Program-made: the position numbers and the translations under genes
Assembly (NCBI GenBank): GCA_024243835.1
Contig: JALPMN010000562.1
Span: 1-19,480 of the forward strand
Source: Enteropsectra breve
Taxonomy: Eukaryota; Microsporidia
Length of the DNA: 19,480 bases
Direction of reading: 5' to 3'
Part shown: positions 8,024-13,719 of the stretch, one piece after another
Numbering within the stretch: position 1 is the first letter of the stretch
How the letters are laid out: every line of letters begins with the position of its first letter
The notes under the pieces: generated by a model
What the model was told of the DNA's origin: nothing
The model's database searches: none
Seen by the model: only the letters and a program-made list of their open reading frames with translations

Positions 8024-8395
8024 CTTCATTCATTTTCAATAAGAAGGTCAAAAAAATATGAATTGTATCAGATGTGCCGGTAACTTTGCATCAAAGATTT
8101 TATAAGATGCGCAGGACTTATATAAGATGCATATAAGCCTATAGCCAGAGCTTATAATAAGAGTAGAGCTAAGAAGAAAAAACTTTACAAAAGTTAAACT
8201 TTATACAACAATATCTGAGAAGAAAGGATTCCATTTTAAACTCAGTAAATGAATATTTAATATATTTTTAAGGAGAGTTAAACGGTGTTTTATTGTTATA
8301 TAGGAGCCTGTTTTAAATGTAAAAGCACTATACATATTTTTTTATCTACTGTATTAAAAGTGAGTTTTCGATGCCACATCAATGGATTAGCATCT
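8024..8395. other. Intergenic between convergent genes, with a duplicated 10-mer
   Basis: This 372-base spacer separates the Uso1-like gene from the convergent membrane-protein gene. TATAAGATGC occurs at 8101-8110 and again at 8121-8130, exactly 20 bases apart, within TATAAG-rich DNA. No gene or RNA was recognised. Confidence 0.55.
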
Positions 8396-9367
8396 TTACT
8401 GCTCATTAATGGGCTCTTGATCGCTATCTGTGCGGATAGCAATCACTGAGGCTTCATTACGAACAATCTTTTCCTTAAGAGACATCAGGGTGTATAGCTC
8501 GTCAAAGAGGTATGCAAACAGCTGCAACACCAGCGCAAAGCCAATGAACACAAAGCAAGATGAGAATTTTATGGTCAGGGGATTGAGAAGGAAAAACAGG
8601 CGATGCCTGAAAAAGTGTATGATGAAAACTAGAATAGAGACGGCCACTGCATTGAGTATCGTAGTGGTTGGCTTCCAAGAACGCTTGTAAAGAACAGCCA
8701 GAAACAAGAAGCCGCATAAGGCATACAGCGATAGGTATACGAATCCTGACAAGCCTGTGTTGTAAATATCAATTATTCCCTTCCATTCAGTAACTACATC
8801 TCTATAGTTGATAATCGCATCAACTGCGAATATGTAAAATATAAGGGCCCATTTTCGTTCTCTAACAGCCTGCACTCGCCCAAAAGAATTGAAAAACCGA
8901 ATAAGAACATCCGAAGTTGCAATCATAATGATTGGGACGAGCATTTCATTGTTAGTTTCATTTCTGATAAAACTTCCTCTGTGATATAAAGAAAGGATTA
9001 AGAGGTTTAAATTCAAGAAGGATGTTGTCATTATGACAGCACCAAACCAAGAAGACACACTGCTCATTAAAGTCAAAGCCGACAGTGCGTGAGCGACAAG
9101 CAACAGTATTTGAACAACAGAGCCCTTTACCATGTCGAATATTAGTGTTTTGCACGCAAAATACTCGATAAAGCTGTCCTTAAAGTCATTTGGATCGAAA
9201 CTTACATTCTTCTTCAGCTGTGCAATAAAGCCGATGGTAAATAGTGGCAGGAACGATGTGATATAGAAAATGGTCATTCCTTGCTTGGATATGTGCATTT
9301 TGTAAAATATGACAGCAAGAATCAATAGGCAGGGTGCCACAAACGACTCGAAGATTTTCTTTTTCAT
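8396..9367 (-). CDS. Multi-pass membrane protein of unknown function
   Basis: I do not recognise this family. The predicted 323-aa protein has about seven to nine hydrophobic spans, roughly at residues 7-22, 29-49, 83-103, 107-127, 143-160, 171-188, 210-228, 236-252 and 262-288. A cytosolic-looking polar tail ends the protein (DSDQEPINEQ). Conserved-looking polar stretches between spans include RFFNSFGRVQAVRERKW and NYRDVVTEWKG. The start at 9367 is preferred over the in-frame ATG at 9448: CCCC lies just upstream, the product then begins MKKK followed directly by the first span, and the extra 27 residues look like translated promoter. The zinc-finger gene lies 126 bases upstream on the same strand. 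A transporter or ER/Golgi membrane protein is possible, but nothing decides it. Confidence 0.75.
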   Translation of the reverse strand: MKKKIFESFVAPCLLILAVIFYKMHISKQGMTIFYITSFLPLFTIGFIAQLKKNVSFDPNDFKDSFIEYFACKTLIFDMVKGSVVQILLLVAHALSALTLMSSVSSWFGAVIMTTSFLNLNLLILSLYHRGSFIRNETNNEMLVPIIMIATSDVLIRFFNSFGRVQAVRERKWALIFYIFAVDAIINYRDVVTEWKGIIDIYNTGLSGFVYLSLYALCGFLFLAVLYKRSWKPTTTILNAVAVSILVFIIHFFRHRLFFLLNPLTIKFSSCFVFIGFALVLQLFAYLFDELYTLMSLKEKIVRNEASVIAIRTDSDQEPINEQ

Positions 9368-9368
9368 T

Positions 9369-9372
9369 GGGG
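9369..9372 (-). promoter_or_regulatory. CCCC motif before the membrane-protein start
   Basis: On the minus strand the sequence is GTAGCCCCAATG, placing CCCC one base before the chosen ATG at 9367. This is the main reason to reject the upstream ATG at 9448. Confidence 0.45.
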
Positions 9373-9493
9373 CTACGGCGGAAAAAGAAATTTGGAAATG
9401 AGAAATATCATTGTTAATTGAAGAATACAAAGTGAAATGAAAATACAAGATAAGGATCTTTTAATTTAAGTACGGAAATGGAGATACGCGCAT

Positions 9494-9979
9494 CTACAAA
9501 TAATCCTCCCATGTGTCATCCCTCACTGTTTGGTCCCTTGTGCAGTAGTAGACCATTTCTTCTTTCAGTATTCTTTGGATGTTGTAGTGGTGCTGTCTTT
9601 CATCAAGAAGCTCCGCAGTATACTCATTTTCAATGTCCCTGTGCTCCATTGTATTGTACAGCTGGTTGAATGACTCAGTTATTTGAGTTTCTTCTGTTTC
9701 ATGGCGCTTCAGATGCTTGTTCAGCGCATCGGCACGCGAGAAGTTTTTTAGGCATTTGCTGCACTTGAAAGGCTTTTCTCCGGTGTGTATTTTAATATGT
9801 GCATGGAAGGCGTATTTGTTGGAGAATAACTCTTTGTTCCGGGCACAAGGCTGCCACAGACACACATATTCAGATGCAGCTTTAAAATGCTCGTCCATAT
9901 GCTCCTTCATATCCGCAATCTCAGTCTTTCCACAGCCTTCCCAGCAGCATGCCGTAACAGGCCCATCGTCATTTGCCAT
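9494..9979 (-). CDS. Three-finger C2H2 zinc-finger protein (Gli/Zic/PacC-like arrangement)
   Basis: Probable sequence-specific DNA-binding regulator. The 161-aa protein has three C2H2 fingers. Finger 1 uses C11, C16, H27 and H31 (C-x4-C). Finger 2 uses C40, C45, H61 and H65 (C-x4-C with the C-x-W pattern). Finger 3 is canonical, with C73, C76, H89 and H93. A consensus HTGEKPF linker (65-71) joins fingers 2 and 3. C-x-W-x-x-C fingers followed by a canonical finger recall the Gli/Zic and PacC/Rim101 classes; orthology cannot be claimed. The C-terminal 65 residues are acidic and helical, with NQLYNTMEH, and end in DTWEDYL, a possible effector or protein-binding tail. CCC abuts the ATG on the minus strand. 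Target genes are unknown. Confidence 0.85.
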   Translation of the reverse strand: MANDDGPVTACCWEGCGKTEIADMKEHMDEHFKAASEYVCLWQPCARNKELFSNKYAFHAHIKIHTGEKPFKCSKCLKNFSRADALNKHLKRHETEETQITESFNQLYNTMEHRDIENEYTAELLDERQHHYNIQRILKEEMVYYCTRDQTVRDDTWEDYL

Positions 9980-9982
9980 GGG
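9980..9982 (-). promoter_or_regulatory. CCC motif abutting the zinc-finger gene start
   Basis: The minus-strand sequence is CTGTCCCATGGCA, with CCC directly before the ATG at 9979. Confidence 0.45.
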
Positions 9983-10463
9983 ACAGATTACAAGTAAAAT
10001 TTAAATACATGTTTAAAGACGTGTGAAAATACATACTAAACTAAAATTATAAATTTAATTATATTAGTGGGTTAAAAGTGCTCTCAAATAGCATTATTGC
10101 TAGAAAGAAAAGTATATCCTAATAGTGCGAGAAACAATGTATTCTAGTTACAAATAAATTTCATGAAAATTACAATACTTATTATTTTAGTAACATCAAT
10201 GTGCTTGGTGCTGAAAAATAATCCATTATAGTGTTTATAGAAGAGAAAATAAGTTTAAGTACGTTATAGCTTTATCACTCTTTACGTAAATTCATTAAAC
10301 GATTAAAAATAAAAGGATTAGATGATATAATTAAAAATACGCCTGTAGTTTACGTGAAAATGTCGTTATGTTGTTTTGTTCATTTATTTCATGAGAGCCT
10401 TTAAATACTGCAATTATAAATTTAAAATTTTTCAACGTAAAAATTCTTTTCTTTAATGAGCCA
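9983..10463. other. Very AT-rich intergenic region
   Basis: About 480 bases of AT-rich DNA upstream of both the zinc-finger gene (minus) and the candidate small gene (plus). It carries the second copy of a 15-mer (10065-10079) and an AAAATTTTT block at 10424-10432. No further gene is seen. Confidence 0.55.
10424..10432 (+). promoter_or_regulatory. AAAATTTTT block upstream of the candidate small gene
   Basis: The block ends 31 bases before the ATG at 10464, a spacing like that at eL36. In a region this AT-rich it may be coincidental. Confidence 0.25.
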
Positions 10464-10622
10464 ATGAAAAGTTCTGAAGACGACCATAGTCATAGGAAAG
10501 TCCACAATGCAGAGAGATACTTAAAAGTGATCATAAGAGAGGGAATGATTATTATTTTGCACAAGCCCACAAGAAAAGCTGACATAAACACGGGATGCAG
10601 AGTGGAGGGAGAATTTTTTTAG
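10464..10622 (+). CDS. Candidate small gene, 52 aa, unknown; possibly truncated
   Basis: An ATG frame of 52 codons has about 38% GC, like the real genes here and unlike the surrounding AT-rich DNA. The product is charged at the N-terminus, then has a hydrophobic strand-like core, KVIIREGMIIILHKP, followed by KADI. It ends in a T7 tract running into TAG at 10620-10622. The same frame stays open for 22 more codons (10623-10688), encoding an acidic stretch with SDEEKFFDENI. A one-base change in the T tract would instead extend the frame by a few residues and end at a different stop. The GxIIxL ... KADI pattern followed by an acidic tail weakly recalls the C-terminal part of eIF1A, but the upstream OB-fold is absent. 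It may be a short gene, a readthrough gene or a decayed remnant. Confidence 0.35.
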   Translation: MKSSEDDHSHRKVHNAERYLKVIIREGMIIILHKPTRKADINTGCRVEGEFF

Positions 10623-11138
10623 TCAAGCAGGACTCGATTGAGTGACGAAGAAAAATTCTTTGATGAGAATATTGCAGCTAACTATATATAATGAAATACA
10701 ATACACATATCAAGAGAGTAGTCGAGTGGCAAATATTCAAAATGGAAAATTAGTAAAAAATCAAACAATTAAATTATTGAACAAAGTCTACTATTTACAT
10801 TTTAGGGGCTGTTCGGCTTTCACATGGTTTCCTTGCAGTGTTACAATGGTGCTTGTTTGTAAACATTTCAAATCGATCAGATCTGTTCGCATTTGTTGCA
10901 AATCGAAACGGATTATTGTAAACTACTAACTTCTTCAGTGAGAAAACCTGCATACATAGTACTATCATTTAGATTAAACAAATGTAAATTAGATTAGATA
11001 ATTAGCTGTACGTATCGGCTTACTTTTTATTATTCTATAGCCCTAAATAGCCTAAGCTTGTCTTTGAATTTATTTTCTTGGTGTTTTATGGTTATTTAAA
11101 CAATAATATAACTTAAACATAGCTATGTAAATTTTTGT
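10623..11138. other. Intergenic before tRNA-Thr, with a GC-richer island
   Basis: AT-rich flanks surround a more balanced island at about 10805-10930. On the plus strand an 88-codon ATG frame (10663-10929) is open; on the minus strand a frame of about 57 codons crosses the same island. The predicted products have no recognisable motif, so neither is called as a gene. The octamer CAAATCGA occurs twice within the island. A non-coding RNA or a decayed gene is possible. Confidence 0.4.
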
Positions 11139-11210
11139 GCCGTCATAGCTCAGTGGTTAGAGCGTTTGTTTAGTAAACAAAAGGTCTCGCGTTCAAATCG
11201 CGGTGATGGC
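11139..11210 (+). tRNA. tRNA-Thr (anticodon AGT)
   Basis: A 72-base cloverleaf folds completely. The acceptor stem GCCGTCA pairs with TGATGGC (one G-T pair), and the D-stem GCTC with GAGC. The anticodon stem TTTGT pairs with ACAAA around the loop TTAGTAA, and the T-stem TCGCG pairs with CGCGG (one T-G pair) around TTCAAAT. The anticodon AGT reads ACU and, after deamination of the first base to inosine, ACC. Internal A-box (TAGCTCAGTGGTTAGAGC) and B-box (GTTCAAATC) elements are intact. There is no intron and no encoded CCA. Confidence 0.97.
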
Positions 11211-11215
11211 TTTTT
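11211..11215 (+). terminator. RNA polymerase III terminator of tRNA-Thr
   Basis: TTTTT begins immediately after the last tRNA base, the standard Pol III termination signal. Confidence 0.85.
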
Positions 11216-11249
11216 ACGAAAAATTTCTTAGAACTTTTTTAAGGCCTAT

Positions 11250-11326
11250 GACCACAATTGTATCAATCAACACGCCATAGACTTGCTATCGATAGCTCTT
11301 TTCTTTATACACAGATACAATTGGTC
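11250..11326. repeat. Imperfect inverted repeat enclosing a 12-base palindrome
   Basis: CAATTGTATC at 11255-11264 pairs perfectly with GATACAATTG at 11314-11323, with partial extension through flanking GACC and GGTC. Inside lies the self-complementary GCTATCGATAGC at 11285-11296. Arms of this size are not rare in AT-rich DNA, so function is uncertain. Confidence 0.35.
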
Positions 11327-11488
11327 TTATACCATATAAAGGACAGCTCTTTAACGTACTTTATTTTATTAAGATCAAACTTTACATCCGTAAGATTGGA
11401 TATGCTTTCCATTAATGACTTTATATTCCTATAGAATAAACAAAATATTTATAAAGTTCAAAAATGTTACTGATATGACATTTTATTG

Positions 11489-12370
11489 TTATTCTTCAGT
11501 ATATTCATACAGGGCTTCTTTAATGGTCTTTGATTTACCCAAGGGCCTTTCATTCGGAGTATAAACCCTGCAGCTTTTTGTGCTTGAGCCTTCTTCGAAG
11601 CTCTCCATTAAATATCCGCAAAGCTTGTACTCTTTGTTGCTTGCCGAAAAGCCTTTATATTCTACATAGTTCGGCAATAAAAAGTCGTCTGTGTCCGCCG
11701 CCGATAGAATTCGGACATGCACTAAATTTCCATAGTTCTTGAGCGTTGCCAGCCGCTTATTTTTTTCAATTTCTTTGGGCTTTTCCTTTAAGGTTTCTTT
11801 TTTATCGATTGTTGCTGTCATATCTCCCCATGCTTTGTATGAGTCACAGTCAAGTATAATTTCGTTTGAATAAAAATCGTATTCCTCAATTTTATCTGAG
11901 TGCACCAAATCTGCTAACTCTCCGATCCTATCCACCATCACATACTTCTGCATCATACAGATCTGCTCAATAATGCTTTCCGTAATGTTTTCCATATCTT
12001 TGCATTTTCCTAATATTTGAGTTTCAACTGCCTCCACATCATGTTGAACAAGACCCCCTGTCGTGGAAAGCGTTTTCATAACTCCCAAATAATCTTGGTC
12101 TTCAGGATCTTCAAGACGATACGTATCAAGGTATTCACGGATATTTTTAACTCTTAGAACTAATTTTACAGAATTATATGCTGCTAACGTGTTCTTGCCG
12201 CATTTAACTTCTTGTATTGTCTCAAATGCTTCTGGCTGATTATTTTCACGAGCTGCTTGCTCTGATGCTTTATTTTTGCGATTAGATGCAGCCAGTAAAA
12301 CACCAAGCATACAAAGGAAAGCAAAACAGAACAGCACAATGAATCCTATCAGATATTTTTTGCTGTTCAT
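11489..12370 (-). CDS. Unknown protein with N-terminal signal anchor
   Basis: I do not recognise this family. The 293-aa protein starts MNSKKYL and has one strongly hydrophobic span at about residues 6-28, either an uncleaved anchor or a signal peptide, followed by a soluble domain of about 260 residues. The central part is helical and charged. The C-terminal part looks beta-rich, with VHVRILSAADTDDFLLPNYV and then YKLCGYLMESFE. That last segment loosely recalls the final strands of ubiquitin-specific proteases, but the catalytic Cys and His boxes are not evident, so I do not call it one. Microsporidia encode many lineage-specific secreted or membrane-anchored proteins exposed to the host, and this could be one. 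The ATG at 12370 is the natural start because the span follows directly. Confidence 0.75.
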   Translation of the reverse strand: MNSKKYLIGFIVLFCFAFLCMLGVLLAASNRKNKASEQAARENNQPEAFETIQEVKCGKNTLAAYNSVKLVLRVKNIREYLDTYRLEDPEDQDYLGVMKTLSTTGGLVQHDVEAVETQILGKCKDMENITESIIEQICMMQKYVMVDRIGELADLVHSDKIEEYDFYSNEIILDCDSYKAWGDMTATIDKKETLKEKPKEIEKNKRLATLKNYGNLVHVRILSAADTDDFLLPNYVEYKGFSASNKEYKLCGYLMESFEEGSSTKSCRVYTPNERPLGKSKTIKEALYEYTEE

Positions 12371-12760
12371 GGATTAATTTGTAAAAAATATTTTGTAAGC
12401 AAAATAAAAGGAGGTGAATACATCATAGAATTTTGAGAAGAATAGCAACTCAGCATTCGGATTTCTATGATAGCAGCGCCAGATTTAAAGATCGAGAATA
12501 AATAGCATGGGTTGTTTGTTGAAACTAGATAAAGCTGCAAGGCTAAAATAAATTACATTCAAAAACTACATAACCTTATGGCATAGTTAATATGAGATTA
12601 ACCCACATACTGCAAATGCTTTGAAGAAATATTTAAAGAGGAAATAACGACTACATTGAAAAAATCAAGAACTAATGAGATAGACCAGCTCTATAAGCAT
12701 AATTGTAAGAGCTTTCAAGCAAAAATTGAAACAGGATTATATGTTTAAATTTATTAGAAT
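12371..12760. other. AT-rich intergenic region, no gene seen
   Basis: This 390-base spacer separates the anchored-protein gene from the eL36 gene, both on the minus strand. No tRNA, start-proximal CCC block or convincing ORF is seen. TTAACCCAC at 12598-12606 partly matches, in reverse orientation, the 15-mer found at 5321 and 10065. Confidence 0.55.
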
Positions 12761-13045
12761 TTATCTAGCAATTTCACACAGCTTCTCGAACTTCTTCTCA
12801 GCTCTGGCCATTGATCCAAGTCTGTTTTTCAAGAACTTTCTTGCCTTCTTCTGGTTATCTCCTCTAATCATATCAATAGCCTTCTTCTCATATGGAGCAA
12901 GTCCGCTTATTTCACTGGCAATCTCCTTGGCCAGAATTTGGGAGGGGCTGAGTTTGTAAGACTTCTTTGCAACAGCTAGTTCACCCTCAAACTTGGTAAC
13001 CTTGTGTGCAACACGGCGCTTTCTAAGATATTTCTGCATTTCCAT
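12761..13045 (-). CDS. RPL36: 60S ribosomal protein eL36
   Basis: A 94-aa basic component of the large ribosomal subunit. The C-terminal half matches the eL36 signature: EIASEISGLAPYEKKAIDMI corresponds to the family's E(V/I)xGxAPYEKRAxEL(L/I), and the following KARKFLKNRLGSMARAEKKFEKL to RAxKFxKKRxGTHxRAKRKxEEL. The family's usual length is about 100 residues, so the protein is intact. No intron interrupts it, although microsporidian introns are concentrated in ribosomal protein genes. Upstream on the minus strand are two AAAATTTT-type blocks (13075-13083 and 13085-13092) and a CCC at 13057-13059. Confidence 0.92.
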   Translation of the reverse strand: MEMQKYLRKRRVAHKVTKFEGELAVAKKSYKLSPSQILAKEIASEISGLAPYEKKAIDMIRGDNQKKARKFLKNRLGSMARAEKKFEKLCEIAR

Positions 13046-13719
13046 GGTGATTTTATGGGTGTCTCACAGTCTGCAAAAATTTTCAAAATTTTATTTTTTA
13101 AGTGCAAAAATGAAAGTTTGGGCTAATTGCTGGAAGAACAGTCCAATTAAAATGAAGTTATGCAACTGCAAGTACATAATTTTATTATTAAAACACACTA
13201 AAACAGAGCCACCAAAGAGTAGCATTTTGAAAATATTGCTACAAAATCGGGAGAAAAGTGCAATTTTCTGAGCTAAATACTCTATTGGTATGGTGCGATG
13301 TGCAAGTTCTTAAGATACACTATCTTTTCTTTTACAATTAAAGCTTAAATCAACTGATTCCAACAAGATCAATCGGATAAACTTAACTTCGAGTTAAAAA
13401 GATACATCTCTTATGCTTAAGCATGGGCTGTGATTTATTTCGCAAAATATCGTTAGTTTAAGTATTTCGATCTGACTTTTATCACAAAATTATCTTGAAA
13501 ATGCTTGATTTAAAACTCATATAAGGTGATTTATGATTTAATTTAAAATCAACACTTTTAATATTATTCCTCTATAGGTATTGTTATAACTATATAATTC
13601 ATCAGAAATTCAAGCTTTCTAATCTCTTTTACTATTGACATACCAACAACAACGCTATCTAATGGATACATCAGCCTTTACTAAATGATTCATATAAAAA
13701 CATTTTTTTCTAATCAATA
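13046..13719. other. AT-rich intergenic region with the eL36 promoter, otherwise empty
   Basis: This 674-base spacer lies between divergent eL36 (minus) and M16 peptidase (plus) genes. The eL36 motifs occupy the first 50 bases. A 12-base palindrome ATGCTTAAGCAT lies at 13413-13424. No RNA gene or convincing ORF is seen; the 92-codon plus frame over 12993-13271 overlaps the eL36 start and is AT-driven. Confidence 0.6.
13057..13092 (-). promoter_or_regulatory. eL36 promoter: AAAATTTT blocks plus CCC
   Basis: Read on the minus strand, AAAATTTT (13092-13085) and AAAATTTTT (13083-13075) are followed by CCC (13059-13057) and the ATG at 13045. This combination matches the AAATTT-like and CCC-like signals described for microsporidian ribosomal protein genes. 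Confidence 0.6.

Noticed and set aside
8101..8130. TATAAGATGC duplicated at 20-base spacing
   Set aside because: Only two copies in simple AT-rich sequence, and the intervening bases are not repeated.
10464..10622. eIF1A pseudogene assignment for the small ORF
   Set aside because: The resemblance is limited to a GxIIxL ... KADI pattern, and the OB-fold region that should precede it is not found upstream in any frame I could follow.
10663..10929. 88-codon plus-strand ATG frame
   Set aside because: No recognisable motif, odd composition, overlaps an open minus-strand frame, and no promoter block precedes it. The longer version begins with GTG, an unlikely start in a eukaryote.
11489..12370. 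Ubiquitin-specific protease assignment for the anchored protein
   Set aside because: Only one short C-terminal segment is suggestive. The catalytic Cys box and a convincing catalytic His motif are absent.
13413..13424. 12-base palindrome ATGCTTAAGCAT
   Set aside because: Perfect 12-base palindromes occur by chance at this window size, and no second copy or gene-proximal position supports a binding site.
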